64,000 nt of DNA from Cymodocea nodosa (taxonomy: Eukaryota; Streptophyta; Magnoliopsida; Alismatales; Cymodoceaceae): assembly GCA_036874045.1 (NCBI GenBank), contig CM072336.1, forward strand, positions 23,387,501-23,451,500, read 5' to 3'. Positions 33,930-46,800 of the stretch are shown one piece after another (the first letter of the stretch is position 1; each line of letters begins with the position of its first letter). Both the position numbers and the translations under genes were made by a program. The notes below the pieces were generated by a model. That model searched no databases, was not told the origin of the DNA, and saw nothing but the letters and a program-made list of their open reading frames with translations.

Positions 33930-35665
33930 TATACTCACTCCATTAATTTATAGTTAACTCAACAAACTTAGTTCGTAGAGTTACAGTTAACTTAATGGAC
34001 TTCCCTCGTAGAGTTATAGTTAACTCAATGAACTCTTTGGTAACTTTCAATTAATATTGTTGACTACATAAGAACTCAATCATCCATTTGGCGACTCTAT
34101 ACATTACAAATAACATCTTTTACGCGCTCTTTAAATGCTATTTTATATTAAATATATCACTAATCAATTCTAGCATTCAAATAGTCTAAACAGTAAACAG
34201 ATCAATCATGCTTTTAGACATTTATACCAATTGGTTTCAACAATCAGTAATATGATTTTCTATTAACTAGAATAAAATAAACACGAAACATTCAACATTT
34301 ATTGACAATACAAACATAGACAATACAACACAAAACTTTATAAACAAAAATATGTAAATGTAAACAGGTAGTTGTTTTTTTTTTCCTTAAGATGGGTGAG
34401 TTATGAAAGATAAAATTCTCTATTAATAGTAAGAAATTTCTATCACTACATTTGATGCGATTACACCATTAAAAACTTAACCACTTACTGTCAAGCACTC
34501 CTCTTCCTATTAAATTGTGAATCTAGACTTTTGTAAGTTGATCTTCTCTTTAGTTTAGTGGTATCAATTTAAAACCAAAGGTAGAAGTTTTATTGTCTCT
34601 TGAAAGATAATTCGATACTTAGTGGAAATGTCATTCCTTCTTGTGATATGATCACTTCTCACAATGGTTGTTAGTCATTATGTTTTGCTTGAAATCAACC
34701 TGATATTTGGAAAGTATCTTCACAGATCTCCAATGGATGGTGGTATTGGTAGGAGTTCAAAGAACGTTTGACGTTTTCTGTAGTGAGTGCATTTCTCTCC
34801 CATTTTCTTCGTTCTTTTTCTTTTATATTTCTTTCAGTAATAATTACTTTCACCTAAATCATTGGTTGGATTTCCTTTATTTGTATCAATGATGATAATT
34901 ACTTCTTCCTCTACGATTTAAATCATAACGTGGTTCGTGCAACGTGATTTTTTTCAAATTTCCTACAACTACTTACAATCGAATATTAAAAAATAACTAG
35001 TCTACGGAGTTAGTGTAACTTAACGAACTTACTCTATTGACTTACCATTAACTCAACGGACTTACATATATAAACAATAATATATGTATCACGTGTAATA
35101 AAGAAATAACTTATAAGTTTATAACATTAATCTAACACGTTACTTTAGTATTTTAATTAAGCAACATAACACTTGTAGTTATATTAACGAGTTAAACATG
35201 TGCAACTTATATGATATAATATAACATTAGTAAACTTTAAATTCAACATGTGCATAATGCTAATTTAATGAGTTTAGATCAACTTATAGTTTTGATCGAT
35301 AACTCAATAAATTCTCACGTGATCTTTTAACCCTTTAAACCTATAACTCAATGAATTATCACGTGATCTTTTATGAAAAGAATACTAACTCAACAAGTTA
35401 TTACTGTGCATTATATATAATACAAATATGTAAAAATAAAACATACCATGTTTAATACTATAAAACCACATGTAAACTAGGTTTTCAATTTTTCAGAAAT
35501 GATATTTAATTAATGTTTAATTTCTTTAAATTATGTATATTCTTTAATTAAAGCTTATAATTGTATAATTATAATATAATGACTTAATTCTCACATAACA
35601 GACTAAATACTATGTAATTAATTATTTATTAACTACTAATATTATGTATAATTTCATTCTAAATA
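33930..35665 (-). repeat. Old, diverged LTR of the Athila family
   Basis: Similarity to the 27,700-29,430 LTR runs along the whole stretch: degraded GTTAACTCAAC palindromes at 33,945-34,035, TTTGGCGACTCTATACATTAC at about 34,090, the TTTTATATTTCTTTCAG promoter region near 34,825, and the end TTTCATTCTAAATA at about 35,665. Divergence is clearly higher than between the LTRs of the complete element. Confidence 0.7.
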
Positions 35666-36480
35666 CAGATGCTAAAGTAAAGAATGCACTGACAACTAAA
35701 ATATATAACAAGATTTCAACCTATTCTATTGAACATGAATATACGAATATGTCCATATAAATATTACTATATTAAAATGTTAAAATACTCTTAGTTAAGA
35801 GCCTAAACTATTCATATAATATGTATTTTTGTATTAAATGTAAAATATTAAAATACTAATAGTATATTAATTACATTGAACTTCAACTATTTGACATCTT
35901 ATGATAAGAGTAAGAGAAATTCGATTGTAGATTCAAAATATTTTTTGTTATTTTTCTTTATTTATAAGAATTACATTGTATAACATCATTTTATACCTTT
36001 GTTTGCAAATGATAATGAAATATGATTTATGTGGATATATTTAGTATATTTGACACAATTAACATGATGCATATAAAATATCTTTCTTACAAGAGGTGTA
36101 AGGTGTGAAATTAATTGTTAATCTTTGATAGATCTCTTAACGTACATATACAAATTATATATATTCTAAGATGTATAACAAAAAGAAAGAAAGATGCATT
36201 TATTTTAAAAGAAAAAGATTAAGAAAAACCCACATTCAACATGGCAATAATAGAATTGACGTGTAATCTCTCTTATAATCTATTATTTTGTGATCTTATA
36301 TCTTTCCTATTTCAGTTTTAATACTTGTTTTATCTTGAATTTTATCAAACTCATTTTACATTGGTTAGGTTAGCATAGTCAGTGTTCTCCCTTAATATAA
36401 ATTATCTCATTATAAAAAAAATGCATAGATGCTCAATAAAGATAACGCCGACGGTAAAATTACCATAAATACCTACAAAT
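35666..36480. other. AT-rich intergenic, nothing recognised
   Basis: Very AT-rich sequence between the old LTR and the SABATH promoter. No open frame with a recognisable product, repeat array or RNA gene was seen. Confidence 0.6.
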
Positions 36481-36489
36481 ACGTTTTTC

Positions 36490-37253
36490 TCGAATATATG
36501 TCGTCGTTCGGATCTGAGGGCTTCAACTGGGGCGCAGGAGAACATGCACACGTGACATCTAGAAAAGGCTCAATTATTCGAGCCGTTGGATTCCACGCCT
36601 TCTAAATTATTACATGCCACCAAATACATTAATGCAATTTATCGAATAATTTGAATCTGCGGGAAGATGGTAACATTTATTACACATGGATCTGAGGGTT
36701 CCAAGTGGTTCTGGGGAACATGCCACGTGACATTGAAGAAAGACACATTTATGATTTCACACAAATTTTGGATTTTTTAGTTTCATACCATAAAAATTAC
36801 AAACATGTAAGATTTAGAAATTCACGTTCACTTGCATGATATTAAAAACATATCACTGTTTTACTCTGATACGTACATCTATCAAAGTAATATTATGAAA
36901 CATAGGTAATTCATTTTTTAATGAGATTAACTGTAAGGATATTCTAACGAAAATCATCTAAGAAAAGTAATCGCAGGCCACATCATTGGAGTCACGAGGA
37001 GATGGAGGGGATAAGAGACCGACAAAAACTCCAACTCACTTAGAATAGATTAAGATATCGAGAGGATGTGATAAGAAAGGTGAAACATCACATGAAGCGA
37101 CAAAAAACAATATTAACGAAATGGAGCGCAGAGCGAATGGCATCATGGCAAAAATAAATTCGTGATATTCCGTCTTCCATTATAAAAGTGCAATGCAAAT
37201 GTGTAATTTCATCGATCGTCCAGAGGAAATACCAGCTTAATTCAATATCGGCA
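36490..37253 (+). promoter_or_regulatory. SABATH gene promoter with two G-boxes and TATA box
   Basis: CACGTG palindromes lie at 36,549-36,554 and 36,724-36,729, each within a similar context (GGATCTGAGGG...GGAACATG...CACGTGACAT), so the module is itself duplicated. TATAAAAG at 37,181-37,188 stands about 70 bp before the ATG and is conserved in the partial paralogue at 56,441. G-boxes bind bHLH/bZIP factors; in this family jasmonate or ABA control would be a reasonable guess, not a demonstration. Related sequence recurs at 43,945-44,450 and 51,335-51,800. Confidence 0.65.
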
Positions 37254-38719
37254 ATGGATGTTCAAAGCAACCTGCGTATGAAAGAAGGGGAAGGAGATAC
37301 CAGTTATGCATTGACTTCCTACGTTCAAGTATATCTCTTGCATTATCTTCTAACATTTCATGTCCATATATAGATTTCTAATTGTCGTAGCAGATATGCG
37401 CCATCGTCTTTAGAGATTAGATAATCATGCATGATGATCATATTGGATATGGTTAATATATATACATAGTGTATTAATTCCTTCTTGTATGTAGGCTAGG
37501 GTGTTATCAATTACTCGTCCTTTGTTGGAGGAGACAGTTGAGAATCTTTTGGAGCAATCGAAACACATCAATTGCTCGAAATCCTTTGTCATGGCTGACC
37601 TTGGCTGTGCAACGGGACCTAACACTTTGTCTGTGATTTCCACTGTCGTTGGTGTCTTGAGGAAGTTCCATGAAGAGTCAAAGCCCCAGTCATCAACATC
37701 GGAAATCCAAGTTTACTTGAATGATCTACCGGGAAATGATTTCAACTCCATCTTCCGAAGCATTCCCAAATACATTCAACAATTGAAGTCATGCAACGAT
37801 GACGACTTGTGCTACATAGCGGGAGTTCCAGGCACCTTCTATGGTAGGCTTTTTCCAAGGAGAAGTTTGCACTTTGTACATGCCTCCTACAGTGTTCATT
37901 GGCTTTCCAAGGTGATAAAAACTTCATTCTAGACGACTTATAGTACCTTTTGGATTGTTGAGAAATCTCATGATTAACGGATGCAAATATTTTTCAAATT
38001 GTGTTAAGCTTCCAAGTGGTGTTTGCAATCAAAAGATGAACAAGGGGAGGATCTACATTTCAAAGTCAAGTCCTTTAAACGTTTGGAAGGCCTACTTGGA
38101 GCAATTTAAGGAAGATTTCACTCGTTTCCTCCAACATCGATCGCAAGAAATCGTCGAGAATGGTCGAATGGTCCTAATCTTATCTAGTAGAAACGTCTGT
38201 GATCCAACAAGCAAAGAGATAGCCCCTGACATGAAGCTTTTAGGAGATTCCCTCCTCGCTATGGCTTCTGAGGTACGTACAACCCCAACCAATACAATAG
38301 TATGACCATAACTTTTGTAGTCATGCTCATGATTAGTGACAAATATTTTTATGTGTGATGTACATGATTATCTTTAGGGTCTTATCGAAGAGGAAAAACT
38401 AGACTCTTTTCATATGCCATTCTATGATCCTTCCTCCCAAGAGCTTGAAGATATAGTGTCAATGGAGGGGTCCTTCACGATAGAAAGAATGGAAAGCTTT
38501 GCATTTGATGCTGCAGAGGATAAAAAGAACATGTGGATCAATGTAGAAAAAGTAGCAAATTATGTTAGAAGCTTCACTGAACCATTGATCTCACGGCATT
38601 TTGGCGTGGAAATCATCGATGCGCTCTATGAGAAATTCACTCACTCGCTTAAGGAGTATATGTCAAAGGAAGTACTGGAGATATTTAATGTTATTGTTGT
38701 TTTGAAAAGAAAAGACTAG
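37254..38719 (+). CDS. SABATH-family SAM-dependent carboxyl methyltransferase, intact
   Basis: Four exons (37254-37328, 37495-37911, 38009-38272, 38378-38719) join in frame with GT-AG borders to 365 residues, the usual SABATH length. Lys10 and Gln25 match the carboxylate-contacting pair of salicylate methyltransferase. The SAM site is MADLGCATGPNT (58-69), followed by LNDLPGNDFN (100-109), GVPGTFYGRLFP (135-146), HASYSVHWLS (154-163) and GLIEEEKLDSF in exon 4. His160 before Trp161 replaces the Met common in salicylate enzymes, so another carboxylic acid (jasmonate-, IAA- or benzoate-like) is possible. The product would be a methyl ester made in the cytosol. The 97-bp intron 2 is inferred from frame; if unspliced it would truncate the protein. 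Partial copies follow downstream. Confidence 0.85.
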
Positions 38720-39180
38720 ACTATCATTTCTCTCTCTAGAATTTCTCACATGGAATTAGGTTTTCATTCAATATTGTCACGTCATTTCCTCCCTTTTAAG
38801 CGACCAATCTTAATGTTATTGTTAGTTGACTTATTTGGTACGAAGTTCGCGAAGAAAATGGAAATTATAAAGCAACAATCGACATTGACATTTTCATCGA
38901 CAAAAGCAAATTATTGGAGTCGTCTTCTTGTTCAATTACCGACGGAATCCGTCAATATCTAAAGGATATTTTAAATTCTCGTTGGGTGATAAGCGACGGT
39001 ATAATAGTAGTGTATTTTACATGTATATATAGAATTAGATATACTTTCAATATTAATGACATGTATACAATTAATAATTAGAAATATTGTACACACCCTA
39101 CTTTTAGACATTTCACATGTAAAAAAATGTCGACGGCTCAATCACATCATCCAAGTTAATCTTGGGCTAAGGGAGTAATC
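38720..39180. other. SABATH 3' flank with possible CACTA-like motifs
   Basis: The 3' untranslated flank of the gene (start ATGGAATTAGG.TT..CATTCAAT) is copied at about 42,098-42,170. Then comes sequence with GACGGAATCCGTC and CGACGG words (38,940-39,000) resembling subterminal repeats of CACTA transposons. The 70-codon open frame at 38,750-38,962 is not convincing. Confidence 0.4.
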
Positions 39181-39745
39181 ATTCAAAAACTTCATTCTAG
39201 ACAACTTATAGTACCTTTAGAATTTCCTTGAGCTTCCAAGTGGTGTTTGCAGTGAAAAGATGAACAAGGGGAGGATCTACATTTCAAAGTCAAGTCCTTC
39301 ATGCATTTGGGAGGCTTACTTGGAGCAATTTAAGGAAAATTTCACTTATTTTCTTCAACACCGATCACAAGAAATGGTTGAAAATGGTCGAATGGTCTTG
39401 ATCTTACCAAGTAGAGGTATCTCTGATCTAACAAGTAAAGAGGCAGGTCCCCGACATTAAGATTTTAGGAGATTCCTTCCTTGTTATGCAATCTAAGGTA
39501 CAACCCTAATACACGAGTAATATGACCATAACTTTTGTTGTGATATTTAAGGTTCATTTGTTATGAAGATCTTTACTGTTGTTGCTGTTTTGAGAAGAAA
39601 AAATTTATTATTTCTCTAGTTTAGAAAGGAAAGTCGAAACAAATAAAATAAAGAAATATCAATCGTAAATATCGAGGCATTTGGAAGTGGTTTTGGATAC
39701 GAATACTTCGATGTAATAATTCACCGGTGGGTTTTCACGAGCCTA
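39180..39745 (+). pseudogene. SABATH partial copy (exon 3 with collapsed end)
   Basis: The fragment starts in the intron 2 equivalent (ACTTCATTCTAGACAACTTATAG), passes [18 protein letters not shown] and [20 protein letters not shown], and then loses frame near the DLTSKE block. Exon 4 is nearly absent: sequence jumps to the last few codons (TTGTTGCTGTTTTGAGAAG). 39,605-39,745 is SABATH flank, also present at 43,805-43,945. Clearly a pseudogene from tandem duplication. Confidence 0.8.
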
Positions 39746-41464
39746 CCTTTCAATTAAATGTTGTTATTCACAGATGAATTCAAACATCTATTGGGCAGTT
39801 CCATAAAATGTAAATAACATTAATTAAATTTTTTAATATTAGTTAATTTGATATTTGTTATTAATCAACAATAACATTCAGATATTTTGAACAGTAACCA
39901 TTAAAATTTTTAAGTATTCTGTACGAATCAATTTTAGTAAACAATAAAACTATTTTCTATTTTCTAAATCAAACAAACAAAACATTCACAATAATGACAA
40001 TGATAACATTAATCACAATACAAAACAAACAATACAACACATTAATACTAAATGTAAACATAGATAATTAGTTGTTTTTGGTATTTTTGTTTAGATATAT
40101 TCCTGAAGATGAACGAAAGGTGAAATATAAAAATCTCTATGGATAGTAAGAACTCCTGTCACTACATGCAATACGATTACACCACTGAAAACTTAATCAC
40201 TTACAATCTTGCCTACTCTTCCTATAGAATTGTGAACCAAGACTTATAAGTTAGTCTTCTCTTCAGTATATTAGCATCAACCTCAAATCAATGCTAAAAA
40301 CTTTATGATCTCCTAAGATATGAGTCGATGCTTGGTGAAAATGGATTCCCTTCCTACGACACGATCACTCCTCACAGTGGTTGTTAGTCACCATGTTTGG
40401 CTTGGAATCGACCCAACATTTGGAAAGTATCCTCACAGACATTTGATGATTGGTTGGTGATTTTTGGTGGTGTTGTGAAGCTTCAGGGAACTTCCAACGC
40501 TTCTTGCAGTTATCACGATCCTCCACCTTCACACACACTTGTCTTCGTCTTTCTTCTCTTCTTTTATATTTCTTTCAGTAGTAACTGCTTTTGCCTATAT
40601 GACCGGTTGAATTTTCTTTATTCACATCAACGATGGTGATTTCTTCTTCATTTTATGAGTTAATTCCTGCATGATACATGCAATCATGGTTTTCCTTTGA
40701 ATTTCCTATTTCTACAACTACTACAGTGACATGTTAGAAAATAAATGGTCTGTAGAGTTAGTGTAACTCAACGAACTTACTTTGTTGACTTAATTATAAA
40801 ACACGTGCAGTAAAGAAATAACTTATAAGCTTAAAACACTAATACAACATGTTACCTTAGTGTATATTCAAGTAACTCAACGCGTATAGTTATGCTAATT
40901 TAACAAGTTTAGTTATTTCGGATAGTTACAACTATAAGTATCCGAAAACTTATATGCATTTTGGATAGTTAGCACCTAACCTTTCGAAAGATAACTTAAG
41001 TTAAGTCTCCAGATCACGACACATGTCCTTAGTAAGTTTTATGATAAAAAGATATTTCAGATACTTACAAACCTAACTATCCGATGCTCAGACATATTTC
41101 AGATAGTTATCATCTAACTTACCAAAAATTCACTTAAGTCATGTATTAAAGTTACAACATGCGTACTCTAGGAAATAATAAAGTATACTTTAAGCGTTTA
41201 AAACATAACTGTCTAGTACATGAAATGTAACTCTCCGAAATAACAGACATTTCGGATACTTAGGAATTACAAAGCCTATAACATACCGGCAGTTCAAAAA
41301 TATACTTAATTAACACTAATTCCTTGAAATTATGCAGATTCTTTCATTAAAGCATATAATAGTGTAATTATAACATAATGCCTTAATTCTCATATAATAA
41401 GCTAAATATAATGTAATTAACCATTATTTAACTAGTAATATTATACACTTTTTCATTCTAAACA
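39746..41464 (-). repeat. Athila-family LTR (solo or truncated), minus orientation
   Basis: The sequence follows the family LTR from GAGCCTACCTTTCA (equivalent to 47,366) to the terminal CTTTTTCATTCTAAACA at 41,464, including the TTTTATATTTCTTTCAG promoter near 40,560. It lacks the first part and has no internal region beside it. Left of it is SABATH flank; right of it is Harbinger ORF sequence, so it marks a rearranged junction. Confidence 0.8.
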
Positions 41465-41788
41465 CAATTCCAAGCTCAATATTTGCTCAGCATTTGTAAG
41501 ACCCTCAATATCTAAGATTTGGGGAATAGTTTCATCTATTTCTTTCTTGAGTTCTGATTTCTTCTCCTTCTCATAATTTTCTACAATCTTTTGCATATTT
41601 TATTTAGTTCATTCATTGATATAGCAATTGATTGAGATGATTCAACATATGGTCAAGTTCTTTTCCTTGAGTTATGACTGACATTTTCACTTATATAAGG
41701 GCTTGGCATATTTTTAGCCTCTCTATTATCAAGAAATATTGGTGGAACTTGAGTATTGAATATAAGGAAGGTGTCCACAAGTCACAAT
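41465..41788 (-). pseudogene. Fragment of a Harbinger MYB-like ORF (second exon)
   Basis: The sequence parallels 14,860-15,180 and 54,120-54,430: AGACCCTCAA, TTTGGGGAATAG, TTCATTCATTGATATAGCAATTG, AAGGGCTTGG and AAGGTGTCCACA occur in the same order. It is a stranded piece between an Athila LTR and a SABATH fragment, with stops and small indels and no TIR nearby. Confidence 0.75.
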
Positions 41789-41789
41789 T

Positions 41790-42170
41790 TCATTTGTTTC
41801 CTTCAACATCGATCACAAGAAATGGTTGAGAATGGTCTTGATCTTACCAAGTAGAGGAATCTTTGATCCAACAAGTAAAGAGGCAGGCCCCTGACATTAA
41901 GATTTTGGGAGATTCCCTCCTTGTTATGTAATCTAAGGTACAACCCTAATACACGAGTAATATGACCATAACTTTTGTTGTGATATTTAAGGTTCATTTG
42001 TTATGAAGATCTTTACTGTTTTTGCTGTTTTGAGAAGAAAAATCTAGGTCATTTGATCAACCACTTCGCTTCTTTCCATTCATTTCTTTCTCTAAGATGG
42101 AATTAGGCTTCCGTTCAATGTTATCTTCTCAATTCCTTCTTTTTATGTGACCAATCTTGATGTAATTGCG
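41790..42170 (+). pseudogene. SABATH partial copy no. 3
   Basis: TTCCTTCAACATCGATCACA opens a stretch equivalent to exon 3 from FLQHRSQE onward, with a deletion after MVENG. Then comes the same shortened tail as in the 39,180 copy (AAGGTACAACCCTAATACACGA, TGCTGTTTTGAGAAG) and the gene's 3' flank. It shares the exon 4 collapse with the copy at 39,180, so these two probably descend from one defective ancestor. Confidence 0.75.
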
Positions 42171-43804
42171 TTGGTGTGGATTTGACTCTTATGAAAGAGT
42201 CTAAATGTTGTAATAAGTTGCTCGTTAGTTGTCTCGTTTGGTAAGACGTCAAGTTAATTGTGTAAAATGTCATTGGCATGTTTAGAAAATGGAAGCCACA
42301 GGGTTAGATTTGCACTTTGGTTTTGGGTATTTTATTTCTTCAGATTTTTAGGAACTTTTCTTATTGTTTTAAACATGCAATATTATCGGTTAATGAGCAA
42401 AGTATGTACTAATAGAGTATGCTATTTTAATTTTTGTTAATGCTCCATAAAAGAAATTAATTGTCGTGAAAGATAGATAGTTTTCGTGACAAAAAATATG
42501 CAAAATGAAAATGTCATTGTATCATCTTTATAAAACAAGCCCCCTCGAAAATATTTCATTTGGTGACAAAAAATCGTCGAAAGATATTTGTCATCGGCAG
42601 AATTAACAATCCTAATTTCTTCACCATTTACGATAGAAATACTGTCAATACAACCGTTGACGGCAATTGCGTCACTGTTAATGACGGAAATCACAACAAC
42701 AAAGACATTTTTCATCGACAAGAGCAGTCATAATAAATACTTCCAAAGACATGTATACCATTGACAATTAAAAAATACATATATCACTTAAATTTTTAAA
42801 AATAAGCAAACATAACATTAGTAAAAATCAATATTACTACATCGCAAGTTGGTTGAACTATTCTTTGGTAAAACGAAGTAGTATCTAAAATAATTTTGAA
42901 AAAATAAATAAAACTAAAAAATACTAATACTAATAATAATAATAGATTTTTTAAATAAAAAAAATTTCCACCGGACAATTGACCTATTGTCTGCTTATAC
43001 ATGTAGTGGGCTGAGTTGGACTGACTTAAGCTGATAAGTAAAAACTCATATGGATTGCAAGCTAAGTTGAACCTGGGCTAATCTGTGGGTTGCCCATGGG
43101 CCAGCTTATGAATTAGTAAAATAAAATTTTTATTTTTAATATTTTATATATTTTTTAATAAAATATATTAAATTAAAGTTACATATTATTAAATTACAAC
43201 ATTTGAACATATCAACATAAAAAAAATAAATTATTTCATTTATAAATATATCAACACATTAATATCAAATCATCATTCATCGACACATTCAAACACAAGT
43301 TATAAATTTAAAATAAATCATTTTATTTATGAATTGAAATTACAATTACATTTTAAGTTATCATGACATAAATATTACATCAGATATTTTTACATCTAAT
43401 TTACATAATTATATTGAAATATTTAAAATTTTAAATTCAACTAGAAAATCATCTTATTGTTATCCACAAATGCAAGCTTCCAATCTTATTTTGACTCTCC
43501 ACTCCTTGCTTGACCTGCTGGGTGATTAAGGTGAGACGTCGGTGGTAATGGAGGCCAATGTTAAGTTTTGGTCAATTGTAACGAAAGGCTGGTTATGGCA
43601 GAGGTCAGGATGGGCTAAGTCACTAACTTAGAAGTTGTGTACTCGTAACGGAGGCCGACAATGAGCTAAGTTACACTTGAATGTTTATGTGATACCGTTG
43701 ATTGCTTATAAAGAAATGTTATATTCTTATTATCAATTCAAATTTTTGACGTAATCAATTCAACGAAATCGATATTAATGAATAACACATGACGCTATTA
43801 AAGA
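42171..43804. other. Intergenic; possible CACTA-like and hAT-like remnants
   Basis: No gene is supported. 42,550-42,745 has CGTCGAAAG, GACGG and TTTTTCATCGACAA words in both orientations, reminiscent of CACTA subterminal repeats. 42,960-43,120 resembles the GGCCCAAC-rich patch at 11,570-11,845. 43,120-43,450 is very AT-rich. 43,480-43,690 is moderately GC-rich without a recognisable open frame. Confidence 0.4.
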
Positions 43805-44450
43805 ATAAATTTATGATTTTTCTAGTTTAGAAAGGAAAGTCGAAACAAATAAAATAAAGAAATATCAATTGTAAATATCGAGGCATTTGGAAGTGGGTTT
43901 GGATATGAATACTTCGATGTAATAATGCACCGGTGGGCTTTCACGTGGTTTTGGGGAACGTGCACACGTGAAGTTGGAAAAGATACATTTATCCATGAAG
44001 TTGGATTCCGTGCCTTCTAATTAAAGGCATGCCTCCCAATAAATTAATTGCAAGTTGAATAATTTATGTGGCGCAGGAGGCAAAATCCAGTCTAATAAGA
44101 TGAGGATCGAGCATGGTAAAAGATAAACGAGAGAACATATATTATATGTAATGGATCAGAGGGAGGTGCAGTGGCACGTGTCACATGAGGTTGATCAAAG
44201 ACACATTTATCATTTCACACAAATTAATTTTAGATATTTTTGTAGTTTCGTGCTATAAAAAATTACAAACATGTGTGATTTAGAGATTCATGTTCACTAG
44301 AATGTTATTAAAAAAAATTATCGTTTTCGTCTAATACGTACACCTATCAAATTAATATTAAAGATAGGTAATTCAATTTTTAATGGGATTAACCATAAAG
44401 ACTTGTAAATTTTTAGAGATATTATTTAAGAGAAGAAATTGCAAGACCAT
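43805..44450 (+). promoter_or_regulatory. Detached copy of SABATH intergenic/promoter region with three G-boxes
   Basis: 43,805-43,945 matches 39,605-39,745. It then continues into promoter-like sequence matching 36,530-36,960, with CACGTG at 43,942-43,947, 43,965-43,970 and 44,175-44,180 and the CATTTATCATTTCACACAAATT block. No SABATH exon follows before unrelated DNA starts near 44,455. Confidence 0.65.
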
Positions 44451-44454
44451 CGTG

Positions 44455-45119
44455 AGTTATGAACACTCTGTTGATTGGCATCTCCTATGTGAATGCTTCA
44501 ATGTTGTGTTGTGTGTTTGCATTGACTTTAGCAGTTGCATATATTGATGTGAAGGTTTTACTCTTTGCATTCACTCTATTGATGTGAATGTTTGAATGTT
44601 TTCATTCACTCTATTGATGTGAAGGTTCTGATTGTTGCCCTTGTGTTTTCTGCATTTTAGCCTGTTTCCTTCTATGTTGCTCTTTACATTGCATTCTTGC
44701 ATATACAATTATCTTCCTTATAAACCATAATTTAGATTTTCGTTTTATGAGTTCTAGGATAACTTTATTGTTCATCTTGATTTTCCTTTTTCTATCAACA
44801 TCAGCTTCAATTACCACTTGTATTCTTATTTCCATTAATGTAGGTATTCTAATATTTAAATCTACAAGCATTCTTGTAAAAAAGAAGAGATCATCCTCTA
44901 CCTTTTCTAGTTGCTTCTTTCTAGTGGTGTTTCTGATCTTCTGCCTTGAATGTCATTCCTTCGATTGTCTAAAGAATTTTGTAGTGTCAATCTGATCTCA
45001 AAAGTTTTACTCCATCTTTGTCTCTGTTGCATTACAGAACGCAACAGAACGACTTTGATCTTTACTATTCTAAGTTCTAAATGATTTATGTGGATAATGC
45101 CCATAAATCCTAAGTTTTA
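44455..45119 (-). other. Unassigned; possibly a decayed Copia gag segment
   Basis: Minus-strand open frames at 44,611-44,871 and 44,907-45,104 end in a basic KLWFIRKIIVYARMQCKEQH-like run, which loosely recalls a Copia gag zinc-knuckle region with lost cysteines. The evidence is weak. 44,455-44,545 is repeated at 48,515-48,605 (GGCATCTCCTATGTGAATGC), so the intervening Athila relative sits between two copies of this sequence. Confidence 0.3.
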
Positions 45120-45689
45120 ATATAAATAAACCCTAAGTTTTTGATAGGTAATCAAGTCATTTCCCACGCAATCTATCACTACTAGCATGTACTACTCCGT
45201 GGGGTTACAGTTAACTCCACGAACTAAGTCTGTAGACTTACGTTAAGTATTTTGTTGAGTTACAATTACTCAACGAAGTAAGTTCGTTAAGCTTAACTCA
45301 ACGGACTTCTCGTAAAGTTATAACTAATAAAAATAATTATGATAATAATTTTTAATTCGATCAAGACTAAAGAATCTCCAGTTTGATCGACTCTTAATTT
45401 TTCTATTTCCTTAACTTCGATCAAACCATTGCATTTCCTTAGTCAAATCGAAATTACACATTTCTTTCTTTTTCTTTTGATTAAACCAATACCATGCTTT
45501 AGTAAAATCGAAACTTTTACATAGTATAATATATATATATATATATTGGTCAAATAGATGTATCCTTTCGATGTGACTGTTATAATATTTTTGTTTTAAT
45601 ATATGTTTTGGTAAAATTGATAATTTCGTTCGGTTAGATCGTTACTATATTTAAAATAAGTTTTTTTAAGCATATATATATATATTTTC

Positions 45690-46800
45690 TTTCTTAATAA
45701 AACTCAAGTAATCCTTTACTCTTACATTTTATATAATTCTTAAGGAACTTTTTGGAAATTTCAGAATAAGTTTAAGTCTTTGTCCATTTACTTTAAATAT
45801 ATTTTGATTTTTAGGATTTTCAATTTCTATAACTCTATAGGAATAAATATTTCAAACTATGTAAGGTCTTGCCCATCTAGATCTTAATTTTCCTAGATGG
45901 TTACGAAGTTTAGTCATGTAAAGATATATTTCTTGTCCTATTTCAAAAGTTTTTGGAATAATTTTCTTGGCATGCCAAAACTTCATTTTCTCTTTTTCTT
46001 TTACAATTTTTGAATAAGCTTCATTCCTAAATTCTTCTAATTCAATTAATTATATTTTTCTATTTTCAATAGCTCAATTTAAATTAGTGTTTAGAGTTTT
46101 TAATGCCCAATAAACTTTATGTTCAATTTTAGCTAGTAAATGACAACTTTTTCTATATACTATCTTAAAATGTGACATACCTAAGCTTGTTTTATAAGCA
46201 ATTCTATAAGCCCAAAATGCATCTATTAATCTATTAGTCCAATCTTTTCTAATAGGATTTACTACTTTTTCTAAGATTAACTTAATTTGTTTGTTTGCAC
46301 TTTTTACTTGTCCACTTGTTTACAGATGATATGATATTGCTATTTTGTGATTTACTCCATATTTCTTCATTAAGGCTTCAAAAATTGTATTACAGAAATG
46401 AGTTCCTCTATCACTAATAATAGTTTTAGGTATTCTAAATTTAGTAATTATATTAGTTTTGATAAAATGTATTACCACTTTGTTGTCATTAATTTTTATA
46501 GGAATAACTTTTATCCATTTAGATACATAATCCATCCTCAACAATATATAGTTAAATTAATTAGACATAGGAAACTGACCCATAAAATCTATTCCCTACA
46601 ATCAAAGATTTCAACCTCAACAATAGGATTCAGAGGCATCATATTCTTCTTTTATATCCTTCTTATTTGTTGACATCTTAAACAACTTAAGTAGTATTTA
46701 TGAACATCTTTGAATAGTGTTGGCCAATAGAATCCACATTGCAGAATTTTGGTAGTAGTTTTTCCTGAACCAAAATGTCCTCCACATGCTTGGTCAAGGT
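45690..46800 (-). pseudogene. Athila integrase remnant
   Basis: Broken minus-strand frames show DQACGGHFGSGKTTTKILQC and YYLSCLRCQQ (the H2C2 finger, about 46,660-46,800), YVSKWIKVIPIK and IISDRGTHFCN (about 46,400-46,540), and the C-terminal tail to about 45,700. Compared with 22,646-23,800 there are extra stops and small indels. The W codon of RKDWTNRLID is intact here, whereas it is TGA in the larger element, which shows that stop is recent in the other copy. Confidence 0.8.

Noticed and set aside
37425-37643. Minus-strand frame over the SABATH exon 2 start
   Set aside because: Shadow of the SABATH coding strand, which has conserved motifs and consistent splice sites.
42550-42745. Full CACTA transposon
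   Set aside because: Only GACGG/CGTC-type words were seen. No CACTA termini, no 3-bp duplication and no transposase, so it is kept only as a weak remark.
44611-45104. Functional gene on the minus strand
   Set aside because: Two short frames with basic composition and no intact zinc knuckle. At most a decayed Copia gag.
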